Assembly: GCA_028691575.1 (NCBI GenBank)
Contig: JAQUYY010000088.1
Span: 1 to 7,486, forward strand
DNA from: Candidatus Gastranaerophilales bacterium
GTDB taxonomy: Bacteria > Cyanobacteriota > Vampirovibrionia > Gastranaerophilales > JAQUYY01
DNA: 7,486 nucleotides
Reading direction: 5' to 3'
Numbering within the stretch: position 1 is the stretch's first letter; each line of letters starts with the position of its first letter. Below, piece after piece: positions 1 to 6,771 of the stretch. The notes under the pieces are model-generated. The model did not search any database. It worked only from the letters and a program-made list of their open reading frames with translations, and was not told where the DNA came from. Position numbers and translations under genes: made by a program.

Positions 1-230
1 AAAAATTCGTGCGTATTAATTGCTTGCCGTGCATATGGTGAATTTGAGCACGATAAATTCCACGGCCGGCCTCTAAAAGTTACACCTGAAGTGTTAGCGT
101 TTCTTGCACACTTAGTAAAAATATCCTTATTATTTGTTACTTTGGAACAAAAATTGCAATTATTTCGATAAACATTTTCATTGTCTATTTTAAGCCCTAA
201 ATAATTAGAATGATTTATAGTTACTTTCAT
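1..230 (-). CDS. Unrecognised protein, N-terminal part only (runs off the window)
   Basis: On the minus strand an ATG at 230-228 opens a frame that stays open to the window edge, giving at least 76 codons (MKVTINHSNYLGLKIDNENV...). An AAGGAG ribosome binding site lies 11 nt before the ATG; another ATG closer to it is ruled out by an immediate stop. The visible part is polar, with cysteines in the stretches NNCNFCSK and FTKCARN, and carries GVTFRGRP at about residues 49-56. That resembles the F-[KR]-G motif near the N-terminus of the unknown protein at 2949-3329. I see no signal peptide, membrane segment or known domain, and assign no function. It is transcribed divergently from the PHP gene at 379. 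The start and frame look good; whether the gene is intact cannot be judged because its C-terminal part is outside the window. Confidence 0.6.
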   Translation of the reverse strand, partial: MKVTINHSNYLGLKIDNENVYRNNCNFCSKVTNNKDIFTKCARNANTSGVTFRGRPWNLSCSNSPYARQAINTHEF

Positions 231-277
231 TTAGACATTTGCTCCTTTTGCTTTATGATAATGCATTTATAATAAAA

Positions 278-306
278 AATATAAAATGTCTTGTGATGTT
301 TTACAA
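278..306 (-). promoter_or_regulatory. Candidate sigma-70 type promoter for the partial gene at 1-230
   Basis: Read on the minus strand, TTGTAA (306-301) is followed after exactly 17 nt by TATATT (283-278). This would start transcription about 40 nt before the ATG at 230. The region is very AT-rich, so chance matches are likely. No equally good promoter was found for the divergent PHP gene. Confidence 0.35.
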
Positions 307-378
307 ATATTTACACTATTAATGTTCAATATATCGATTTACATGTTTTAATTAATATATGATAATTTGGAGAAAATT

Positions 379-2079
379 ATGAACAGTATTGACTTAAGTA
401 TTTATAAAAGTTTTTCTCCGTCTACTGTTCATAAAAAATCAAATGCCACCTACTCATATTCTCTGCAAAAAAATCAAACAGATATAATTACTGTTTCATC
501 TAAAAAAAATAATTTCTCAAAAAAAGGAGTATTAACAGGTAGTTTGATTTCTGCAGTCGGTTTTTTATCTTGTATTTTGCTTTATAAAAATTCTGCCCCT
601 ATCAGATCTAAAGCAGGTAAAATAATTTTGAATTCAAAACAGGTGGAAATTTTCAAAAAGCAGATTAATGAATTTGCAGCTGATATTGATTATAGAAAAG
701 ATTTATTAAAAGCAATGGGGCTAAAAGCTAAAGATTATGCAGTTTTAAGACCGATTATAGGCCCGGAAGAATATAAGGGCATACTAAAAAACTTTAATGA
801 TTCACCAATGCATTATTCCCCAGGTGATATTTTAATAACAGAAAAAAAAGACGGATATAATTTATTTAATAAGGATAACGGCATATTTAGAGCTAATTTA
901 CATATGCATACTGAGCATTCGGATGGAAAAATGACTGTTGCCGAACTTTTAGACCAAGCTGCTAAATATGCTGATGACGTTTTTGACAAAATGAAAAATC
1001 TTAACGGAACAAAAGCTCCTAATGCACCTTTTACAGTAGCAATAACCGATCATGATACTGTTGAAGGCTGTAAAGAAGCAGTAGATATCATTAGCAAAAA
1101 TCCTTGGAAATACAGAAACTTAAGAGTTGTACTCGGGTGCGAATTAAGTGTTGAAAACAAATCTATTCCCCAAAAGCTGAAATCGCCTATTAATATTCAC
1201 ATGCTTTTACATTCATTAAATCCTTTTGACGAAAATTTAAATAAATTATTAAACGATAAAAAAGAACACAGAATAAATCTTATTAAGTCTATAATAGCTA
1301 AATCTGCACAAAACTTGCGAGATATTGCTCCAGGTAGTGCATTCAAGTTAAATTGCGAGGATGCAAAAAATTTACACCCGGTTCTAAAACATGGACAAAC
1401 CCATGTAGATTTAGCAACAAAAGATTATGTACAGTTTAGAACTATATTTTCTGAATGCTTTGAAAACAATAAATCTCTGCAAGATGAATTGAAGGAAAAA
1501 AGCGTAAATATTGATAATTTAAATTATTTAACTCCAAAAGAAAAATATTTCAATACAATAAATCAAGATTTTGGAAATAACTATTGGAAAAAATATCAAA
1601 AAGCACTAACTAAACAAGTATCGGAATTGCTTGAAATAAGTGAACAAGAAGCATCTGATAAAATTAAAATATCTTCTCAATTAAGCGGCTTTTTTGATAA
1701 AGTTCAAACAATTTGCAATGATACTAAGCCCAAAATGGATCTTCAAGAAGTATTTATAGACATGGATGATGCAATTAAATTTATGAAAAATCAAAAGTAC
1801 GGATACATGGGTATAGCTCATCCAGGATTGATAAACGTTGGCGAAAAATTATCAAATCCTTCTGAAAGCTACTCCGCAATCAAGGATATGTTTAAAATAT
1901 TCAAGCAAAAAGGAGAAGATAAAGCGTTATTTTCTGAAAACCATTATCATTATTATGGAAATATTTATAGCAGCAAAGATTGGATGGCTTCAATTAAAAA
2001 ATATTCGGAGAATAATAGCCTACTTAATTCCGGCGGATTAGATTCTCACGGAAAAAGTATTTTTTATAGCGGAAGATAA
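379..2079 (+). CDS. Membrane-anchored PHP-domain phosphoesterase
   Basis: The 566-residue product contains a PHP metal-dependent phosphoesterase domain. Metal-ligand motifs, in order, are HMHTEHSDG (residues 175-183), ITDHD (222-226), a Glu in GCELS (255), HMLLHS (274-279), GQTHVDLA (339-346), AHPG (480-483) and GGLDSHG (552-558). This set resembles the YciV/TrpH branch, whose known members hydrolyse nucleotide 3',5'-bisphosphates or RNA 5' ends. Substrate here is unknown. Two things are unusual: a lysine-rich N-terminal tail followed by one hydrophobic segment (about 50-71), which should anchor the protein in the membrane, and about 130 residues between GQTHVDLA and AHPG, much longer than usual, making the protein about twice the size of YciV. 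I chose the ATG at 379 because GGAG lies 6 nt upstream; a TTG at 367 is in frame but overlaps that ribosome binding site. It converges on pyrF with 7 bp between stops. Confidence 0.85.
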   Translation: MNSIDLSIYKSFSPSTVHKKSNATYSYSLQKNQTDIITVSSKKNNFSKKGVLTGSLISAVGFLSCILLYKNSAPIRSKAGKIILNSKQVEIFKKQINEFAADIDYRKDLLKAMGLKAKDYAVLRPIIGPEEYKGILKNFNDSPMHYSPGDILITEKKDGYNLFNKDNGIFRANLHMHTEHSDGKMTVAELLDQAAKYADDVFDKMKNLNGTKAPNAPFTVAITDHDTVEGCKEAVDIISKNPWKYRNLRVVLGCELSVENKSIPQKLKSPINIHMLLHSLNPFDENLNKLLNDKKEHRINLIKSIIAKSAQNLRDIAPGSAFKLNCEDAKNLHPVLKHGQTHVDLATKDYVQFRTIFSECFENNKSLQDELKEKSVNIDNLNYLTPKEKYFNTINQDFGNNYWKKYQKALTKQVSELLEISEQEASDKIKISSQLSGFFDKVQTICNDTKPKMDLQEVFIDMDDAIKFMKNQKYGYMGIAHPGLINVGEKLSNPSESYSAIKDMFKIFKQKGEDKALFSENHYHYYGNIYSSKDWMASIKKYSENNSLLNSGGLDSHGKSIFYSGR

Positions 2080-2086
2080 TTTTTGA

Positions 2087-2845
2087 TTAAATCATTAACT
2101 CAGAAGCGTTTTCCATTGCTTCTTCAATTTCATCTAAGATGAGTTTTGCTGCAGAAACCCTGTCTTTTGCCATGCTAATTGGTCGCCCTATTACCATATA
2201 GTCAACACCGGCTTTAACTGCATCTGTTGGGGTTACTACACGAATTTGGTCATTTACCACAGACCATGTCGGCCTGATTGCAGGACACATAACAATAAAA
2301 TCTTCTCCACACATTTTTTTTATTTTTGGCGTATCATTTGCAGGAGAAACAATACCGTCTAAGCCTGAAAATTTGGCTAATTCAATTAATTTTGTAGTAT
2401 ATTCGTCAATGTTTTTACTAACACATAATTCTTCCGTTAATGTTCTTTGTCCAAAACTCGATAGTAAGCTTGTTCCTAATATTACAGGTTTTTCAAGTTC
2501 ATTTTTACGAGCAACATCTCGTGCCTCTTTAACAGCAGAAGCAATCATTTTAGAACCACCTTGCAAATGAACATTAAAAAAAGTAACGCCATGTTTCACA
2601 AGATTTGACGATGCTTTTGCAACAGTATTCGGGATATCATGAAATTTTCCGTCAAAGAAAATTTTACCGCCTTCATCTTGAATAACTTTTATTGCATCAG
2701 GACCAACTGAAGTTACTAATTGAAGACCGATTTTAAAAGTTCCAACATAGTCTTTTAATTCTTTGACTAATATTTTAACTTCATCGATTGTATTTACATC
2801 TAATGCAAATACAATCTTATCTTTAGCCTTCATTGGTTTATTCAT
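2087..2845 (-). CDS. pyrF: Orotidine 5'-phosphate decarboxylase
   Basis: This enzyme converts orotidine 5'-monophosphate to UMP, the last step of de novo pyrimidine synthesis, in the cytoplasm. The 252-residue product is close to the usual 230-245 and covers the whole TIM-barrel fold. The active-site signature FDGKFHDIPNTV lies at residues 64-75, with the catalytic D65-K67-D70 set. Other expected residues are D16 in FALDV, K38 in FKIG, and the phosphate-binding GRPI (220-223). The start is supported by AAAGGA, with 5 nt to the ATG. No other pyrimidine gene is in the window. A terminator upstream separates pyrF from the preceding gene, so it is probably transcribed alone. The assignment is secure. 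Confidence 0.97.
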   Translation of the reverse strand: MNKPMKAKDKIVFALDVNTIDEVKILVKELKDYVGTFKIGLQLVTSVGPDAIKVIQDEGGKIFFDGKFHDIPNTVAKASSNLVKHGVTFFNVHLQGGSKMIASAVKEARDVARKNELEKPVILGTSLLSSFGQRTLTEELCVSKNIDEYTTKLIELAKFSGLDGIVSPANDTPKIKKMCGEDFIVMCPAIRPTWSVVNDQIRVVTPTDAVKAGVDYMVIGRPISMAKDRVSAAKLILDEIEEAMENASELMI

Positions 2846-2884
2846 ACTCGTCCTTTCGACACTTTAAATTAAAAAGTAACTATT

Positions 2885-2893
2885 ATTTTAACA
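2885..2893 (-). promoter_or_regulatory. Possible extended -10 promoter element for pyrF
   Basis: On the minus strand TGTTAAAAT matches an extended -10 (TGn plus a TATAAT-like hexamer), about 40 nt before the pyrF start. There is no good -35: the matching position lies in the T-tract of the upstream terminator. A promoter is needed here because that terminator should stop read-through from 2949-3329. The sequence support is weak. Confidence 0.25.
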
Positions 2894-2901
2894 TAACAAG
2901 C

Positions 2902-2943
2902 AAAAAAAAAGAAATCCACTTATTTTAGATTTCTTTTTTAAAT
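2902..2943 (-). terminator. Rho-independent terminator after the unknown gene at 2949-3329
   Basis: A perfect 12-bp inverted repeat (arms 2905-2916 and 2928-2939, AAAAAAGAAATC and its complement) encloses an 11-nt loop. In the minus direction it begins 10 nt past the stop codon and ends in a run of nine T. The plus-strand reading also ends in T6, so it could act both ways, but no plus-strand gene reads into it. Confidence 0.8.
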
Positions 2944-2948
2944 AAAAA

Positions 2949-3329
2949 TTAGTTTGCAAATTCTTCAACAAATTCATTTTGTATTGAAGCAGCTTTAGCA
3001 TATGGATTATCAGAATTTTGCACTACTGCATTATCGTAAGCATTTTCAAAAATTTTATTTGAATTTGATACTAACTGAGGATGTTGTTCCAAAAATGCCA
3101 TATCATCTTCAATTTTTGTATAAGTTTCTCGAGAAACAGGTTTTATTTGTGATTTTCCAAGAATAGCTCCGGGTGACAAATCCAAATTAACATCCTTAGG
3201 TGCTTCTAAAACTTCATCGGTTTTTTCCGGCAAATCAACATTAGCTTCCGATCCCTTAAAAGCCATTCTATCCGTTTTCTTAATGTTTAAACCATTATGG
3301 TTAATAAAATTTTTGTTAATATCCGTCAT
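2949..3329 (-). CDS. Unrecognised small polar protein with N-terminal MAFKG motif
   Basis: I do not recognise this 126-residue protein. It has no signal peptide or membrane segment and is rich in Asn, Asp, Glu and Lys. The first half looks disordered, with DRMAFKGSE near residues 20-28 and an acidic, proline-containing stretch after it. The second half (about residues 70-126) looks helical. The ATG at 3329 is preferred because GGAG lies 6 nt before it; an in-frame TTG at 3341 overlaps that ribosome binding site and would add four residues. The gene has its own near-consensus promoter about 120 nt upstream and a strong terminator just downstream, so it is a single-gene transcript, possibly abundant. 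The F-[KR]-G motif also occurs in the partial protein at 1-230, which hints at a lineage-specific N-terminal tag. Confidence 0.75.
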   Translation of the reverse strand: MTDINKNFINHNGLNIKKTDRMAFKGSEANVDLPEKTDEVLEAPKDVNLDLSPGAILGKSQIKPVSRETYTKIEDDMAFLEQHPQLVSNSNKIFENAYDNAVVQNSDNPYAKAASIQNEFVEEFAN

Positions 3330-3382
3330 TTTGATCTCCAAAATATATTAAAAATTCAATACCCAAACAATAATAGATATAT

Positions 3383-3405
3383 AAAAACATGCTTTTTGCA
3401 TTTTT
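3383..3405 (-). other. Small imperfect hairpin in the leader of the unknown gene
   Basis: In the minus-strand transcript, AAAAATGC pairs with GCAT-G-TTTT around an A5 loop, with one bulged G, and is followed by a further T. It lies about 45-65 nt after the predicted start of transcription. It could be a weak attenuator, but it has only two G-C pairs and may be chance in such AT-rich DNA. Confidence 0.2.
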
Positions 3406-3456
3406 TGCTAGCATATTGAAAAAATATATATAAATATTGCCTCACCGATCATTTAT

Positions 3457-3486
3457 ATTATATGTACAAAAAGGTGAAAATGTCAA
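3457..3486 (-). promoter_or_regulatory. Near-consensus sigma-70 promoter for the gene at 2949-3329
   Basis: On the minus strand TTGACA (3486-3481) is followed after 18 nt by TATAAT (3462-3457), so both hexamers match consensus exactly. Transcription would start near 3450, giving a leader of about 120 nt. An 8-bp inverted repeat (ATATAAAT at 3428-3435, ATTTATAT at 3451-3458) straddles the predicted start and could be an operator. This promoter lies downstream of nrdR on the same strand. Confidence 0.65.
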
Positions 3487-3570
3487 TATTTATACAAAAA
3501 ATAATCAAATTAACGACAAAAATATCATTAAGAAATATTACAATTCAGGCAAAAGTATATAAAACAAAAA

Positions 3571-4026
3571 TCAATGCAAATAAGTTAAATTTTGCAATTT
3601 TTCAAAAAATTGTTCTTCACGGGAAAATTCTTCAAAAACCGACAGATATCTAATATAAGCAATTTTGTTTATATTTTCTAATATTGACAAGACTTTTTGC
3701 CCTATAAAACGTGAGTGTACTTCTTTTTTTGATGAAAAAGAAAACTCTAATTCCAATCTATCTGCAATTTCTTGAATAATTTGCGGCTTAATTCCGCATT
3801 TATTGCAAGCTATATTTATGCTCTTAATAAGCTTTTCTCTTGAATAGACTTCTTTTGAGCCATTTTTTTTAATCACATTTAACGGCGTTAGTTCTATTTT
3901 TTCGTAAGTAGTAAATCTTTGTTTGCAATTTTCGCATTCTCTGCGTCGTCTGATATTATTTTTTTCACAACTGAATCTTGACTCTAAAACTTTAGTGTTA
4001 TCATAACCGCAATAAGGGCAAAGCAT
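3571..4026 (-). CDS. nrdR: Transcriptional repressor NrdR
   Basis: NrdR senses ATP/dATP and represses ribonucleotide reductase genes by binding paired NrdR boxes. The 151-residue product has the usual length. A zinc ribbon opens it (C3, C6, C31, C34) with the family stretch IRRRRECENCKQRFTTYEKIE at 25-45. An ATP-cone domain follows at about 48-138 and ends in IAYIRYLSVFEEF, matching the family's conserved end. The start is supported by a GAGGA sequence 7 nt before the ATG. It lies 38 bp after lgt on the same strand and is probably the last gene of the lipoprotein-lgt-nrdR operon. The ribonucleotide reductase genes it should control are not in this window, and I saw no clear NrdR-box pair nearby. 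Confidence 0.95.
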   Translation of the reverse strand: MLCPYCGYDNTKVLESRFSCEKNNIRRRRECENCKQRFTTYEKIELTPLNVIKKNGSKEVYSREKLIKSINIACNKCGIKPQIIQEIADRLELEFSFSSKKEVHSRFIGQKVLSILENINKIAYIRYLSVFEEFSREEQFFEKLQNLTYLH

Positions 4027-4064
4027 ATGTATTCCTCAAGTTTTAACCTTGGTTTAAGTTGATT

Positions 4065-4880
4065 CTATAATATACCGTTTAACTTGTCGAGTTTATTTTT
4101 AAATAATGTTACATAAATCAATCCAATGATGCCGATTAATAACATAAAAATACTGGCAATTTGAGCTATCGGCAATCCTAAAAAATAAAAAACGCTATCA
4201 ATTCTAATTTGCTCAATGAAAAATCTTACAAGTGAGTATAAAATCAAGTATAGAAAGAAAATCGAACCTTCTTTATAGTTGGTGGATTTATATAATTTAG
4301 AGAATAAAAAAACAAAAATACAAAAATCTAAAATTGATTCATATAAAAAAGTCGGATGAAAAAATTCGTAATTCAGATACTGCTCAGGTCTTGCCCAAAT
4401 AGGAATATAGAGTTTCCATGGCAAGTTTGTCGGCATGCCGAATGCTTCTGAGTTGAAAAAATTCCCCCATCTTCCTATTGACTGTCCTAAAACAAATCCG
4501 CAAGAAAGTATATCAAAAACCCTTAACAACGGCAATTTATAGCGATTTGAATAGGCTAAAGTTATTATAATTCCTGCAATTATAGTTCCATGAACAGACA
4601 TTCCGCCTTGCCAAATTTGAAAAATTTCAACAGGATGTGAGGAATAATAATTCAGATTAAAAAGTACATAATATAGTCTGGCACCAATAATACCGCCTAT
4701 TAACAAGTAAAAAAGCAAGTCAAAAAGCTTATCTGCCAAGTTAGGGATATCAGTTTGCTTTTCTGCCAGCTTAATTAATACTTTCAATCCTGCTAAAAAA
4801 GCAATAGCAATAATAATTCCATACCATCTGATTTGGTAAAACCCTAAATCCAATGCTATATTACCGGGGGATTCAAACAT
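4065..4880 (-). CDS. lgt: Prolipoprotein diacylglyceryl transferase
   Basis: Lgt moves a diacylglyceryl group from phosphatidylglycerol to the lipobox cysteine of prolipoproteins, the first step of lipoprotein maturation, in the cytoplasmic membrane. The 271-residue product has about seven hydrophobic segments. Family motifs are GARLYYVLFN (66-75), GGMSVHG with the conserved His97, the Lgt signature GRWGNFFNSEAFG (136-148) with the conserved Arg137, Asn140 and Glu145, HPTFLYES (175-182) and RFFIEQIR (219-226) with the conserved Arg219 and Glu223. All expected key residues are present. The ATG starts 2 bp after the stop of the lipoprotein gene, with AAGGA in the end of that gene, so the two are almost certainly translated from one mRNA. 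Confidence 0.96.
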   Translation of the reverse strand: MFESPGNIALDLGFYQIRWYGIIIAIAFLAGLKVLIKLAEKQTDIPNLADKLFDLLFYLLIGGIIGARLYYVLFNLNYYSSHPVEIFQIWQGGMSVHGTIIAGIIITLAYSNRYKLPLLRVFDILSCGFVLGQSIGRWGNFFNSEAFGMPTNLPWKLYIPIWARPEQYLNYEFFHPTFLYESILDFCIFVFLFSKLYKSTNYKEGSIFFLYLILYSLVRFFIEQIRIDSVFYFLGLPIAQIASIFMLLIGIIGLIYVTLFKNKLDKLNGIL

Positions 4881-4882
4881 TA

Positions 4883-5404
4883 TTATTCCTTAGAATATTT
4901 TTTTAAGTTTTCACCTAAAAATGCAATTTTTTCTTGAACAGCTTGTTTTTCTGCCGAATCAGAAGAATTCGCCAAATAATCCTCATAATTTTTAATCGAA
5001 TTTTTGTAATAATCAGCAATAGCAATGTTTGTATCAGCATTGATTTTATTTTTTTCATTTTGCTCTATCAAAGTAAATGCAAGGCTTTCATAAATAACAC
5101 CCAAAGTATAATAAGCATCGGCAAATTGGGGATTCAATTCAATAACTTTTGTAAGTTCTTTAATAGATTTTTCATAGTTTTCTTTTTGATAATACGCAAC
5201 GCCGAGGTTATACCTTGTTTGGTACAAGTTTGGATTCAAATCATTAATTGCCTCTAATCTTGAAATTGCACCGTCAATATCCCCTTCTTTCATTAATTGA
5301 CTAGCCCTTAAATTCAGCTTTTGAATATCTAAATTTGACAAACAACCCGTCAATAAACTAAAAGAAATCATCGTTATTAAAATTTTAAAATTAAATTTTT
5401 TCAT
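4883..5404 (-). CDS. TPR-repeat lipoprotein
   Basis: The 173-residue product starts with a lipoprotein signal peptide: KK near the N-terminus, a hydrophobic core, and lipobox LTGC with Cys21 as the lipidation site. The rest is tetratricopeptide repeats, at about 27-59, 60-93 (YNLGVAYYQKENYEKSIKEL, a textbook repeat) and a third from about 94 that seems to hold an insertion (about 108-130). TPR lipoproteins usually act as scaffolds for envelope or secretion complexes; the partner here is unknown. GGAG lies 6 nt before the ATG. The gene is first in an operon with lgt, whose product should lipidate it. Confidence 0.88.
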   Translation of the reverse strand: MKKFNFKILITMISFSLLTGCLSNLDIQKLNLRASQLMKEGDIDGAISRLEAINDLNPNLYQTRYNLGVAYYQKENYEKSIKELTKVIELNPQFADAYYTLGVIYESLAFTLIEQNEKNKINADTNIAIADYYKNSIKNYEDYLANSSDSAEKQAVQEKIAFLGENLKKYSKE

Positions 5405-5435
5405 TCTTCACTCCTGCTAATTATTGAATATTACT

Positions 5436-5464
5436 ATTGTATTTCAATAATAAAAATTTGTGAA
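5436..5464 (-). promoter_or_regulatory. Promoter candidate for the lipoprotein-lgt-nrdR operon
   Basis: On the minus strand TTCACA (5464-5459) is followed after exactly 17 nt by TACAAT (5441-5436), each one base off consensus. Transcription would begin near 5429, about 25 nt before the lipoprotein ATG. A perfect 9-bp inverted repeat (5420-5428 and 5443-5451) brackets the -10, so it may be an operator. Confidence 0.5.
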
Positions 5465-5475
5465 GAGAATATTTT

Positions 5476-6432
5476 TTAATATACAAACAACCTTCTTGGC
5501 AATTGTGGAATTTGAAATTTTTTCATGCAAATAAGGTTTTCATCCCTTTTAATCTTTTTAATATTAGAAATATCTTTTAATTTTGAAATCTTATATGTAC
5601 CTTTATCGAGCTTAAATATTCTGTAATCGTTGTCTTTTAGCATTTGTACAATGTCATCAGGAGTTCCGTTTTGAATTTTTCTAGTAACAAAATATTCTAT
5701 GCAAATAATGGGAGCATTTTCAGATGCCAAAAGATTTTTAGCTCCTTTTAAAACTTCCAGTTCCCAGCCTTCGACATCGATTTTTAAGAATTTAACCTTT
5801 TCAAGATTGTTTTCTGCTAAAATATCGTCCAGTTTTCTTACTATAATTTGAGTTCCACCGGATTTTACCTCTGAAGATTGCATTAACGATGCCATTCCTC
5901 TATTTTTACATATTGCATCATAAATGATTTGAGATTCTTCAATTGAGCCTAATCCGCAGTTATATACAGAAATATTTTTTAAGTTATTTATCGCAATATT
6001 TTTGTTTAAAATTTTCAATGTATTCGGCTCAGGTTCAAAACTTAATACTTTGCCGTTTTCACCGACTAATTTTGCTGCATGAATTGACATTAAACCGATA
6101 TTTGCCCCTGCATCAATAAAAATATCACCCGGATACAATGTTTTTTTCATAACATCTAAAATACCCGGCTCATAAGTTCCCGTATAAAAAATATCCTTTT
6201 CAACAACGCTGTCTTCTTGCAAATTCAGATACAATTTAAACCCGTAGTTAGTTTTTGCAATAATTGGCTCTGTCGGAATAGGCGTAATCATTGGAGTTAA
6301 GAATTTAAGCATTTTGGTAGAGCCTGTGAACGAATTTTTTATAAAAAACTGCGATAACCGGTTGGCAATTTTTCTGCGATTACTCTTGAATTGGGCATTT
6401 TCTGATTTCAAATTATCGGCAGTAATACTCAT
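5476..6432 (-). CDS. FkbM-family SAM-dependent methyltransferase
   Basis: The 318-residue product is a class I methyltransferase of the FkbM family, which mostly O-methylates sugars and polyketides. SAM-binding motif I is FIDAGANIGLMSIHAAK (105-121). The acidic end of the next strand is SFEPEPNTLKILNKNIAINN (131-150). The family-typical KIDVEGWELEVLKGAKNLL lies at 217-235. The C-terminal part (about 255-318) is basic. There is no signal peptide or membrane segment, so it should be cytosolic. The substrate cannot be read from sequence; no glycosyltransferase or polyketide gene is in the window to guide it. AAAGGA before the ATG is the ribosome binding site and lies inside a perfect inverted repeat, so translation may be controlled. 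A 71-bp gap with a promoter candidate separates it from the lipoprotein gene downstream. Confidence 0.9.
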   Translation of the reverse strand: MSITADNLKSENAQFKSNRRKIANRLSQFFIKNSFTGSTKMLKFLTPMITPIPTEPIIAKTNYGFKLYLNLQEDSVVEKDIFYTGTYEPGILDVMKKTLYPGDIFIDAGANIGLMSIHAAKLVGENGKVLSFEPEPNTLKILNKNIAINNLKNISVYNCGLGSIEESQIIYDAICKNRGMASLMQSSEVKSGGTQIIVRKLDDILAENNLEKVKFLKIDVEGWELEVLKGAKNLLASENAPIICIEYFVTRKIQNGTPDDIVQMLKDNDYRIFKLDKGTYKISKLKDISNIKKIKRDENLICMKKFQIPQLPRRLFVY

Positions 6433-6436
6433 AATA

Positions 6437-6486
6437 ATTGTCCTTTTAAAATTAATTTACTATCAAACTTATTTTAAAAGGACAAT
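6437..6486 (-). promoter_or_regulatory. Perfect 16-bp inverted repeat covering the methyltransferase ribosome binding site
   Basis: ATTGTCCTTTTAAAAT (6437-6452) and its exact complement (6471-6486) are separated by 18 nt. In the minus-strand mRNA the 3' arm of the resulting hairpin holds AAAAGGA, the Shine-Dalgarno sequence, and ends 4 nt before the ATG. If the transcript starts upstream of 6486, the hairpin would hide the ribosome binding site. If transcription starts within the repeat, it is instead likely to be a DNA operator. The repeat itself is certain; the role is inferred. Confidence 0.65.
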
Positions 6487-6771
6487 AAAAACTTGAATAC
6501 TAACCGACTAAGCTAATTCTTTCTTGCCCGCATGGGACATTTGCCTTCTTTTTCGCCAGAGCTGAGGCGATGGCTGAAAAATGGCGTCCGGAACGGACTA
6601 CTACAGTTCGAGCAAGCTCTTTCTTTGAAAAGTAGTCAAATACTCGGCATTAAACAGTGTTCCTGTTGCCCGTATGGGCTTAGGTTGTTCATTTCTAGAA
6701 TGGTTGGTGCTCTATTGGTGCAGCTTTGCTGCCTGCTTCGGGTCATGCCACGAACCCGCAAGTTCAGTCTT

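Noticed and set aside
63..70. GGCCGGCC palindrome in AT-rich DNA
   Set aside because: It lies within the open frame of the partial gene (encoding part of RGRPW) and a single 8-bp palindrome has no further support as a functional site.
3462..3653. Plus-strand 63-codon frame with an AAGGTG sequence before an internal ATG
   Set aside because: It overlaps the 3' end of nrdR in antisense, is a lysine/isoleucine-rich sequence typical of translated AT-rich DNA, and its supposed ribosome binding site is the spacer of the minus-strand promoter at 3457-3486.
4035..4050. Short AACC-TT-GGTT palindrome between lgt and nrdR
   Set aside because: Too short for a terminator, has no T-run, and does not resemble an NrdR box; the gap is small enough for simple operon read-through.
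4934..5257. Plus-strand 107-codon frame antisense to the TPR lipoprotein gene
   Set aside because: The minus strand in this stretch encodes a clear lipoprotein signal and TPR repeats, so the hydrophobic plus-strand frame is a shadow of it.
6739..6758. tRNA T-arm-like stem (CGGGT...ACCCG with TTCG on the minus strand)
   Set aside because: The loop is 10 nt rather than 7 and no acceptor, D or anticodon arm can be placed around it.
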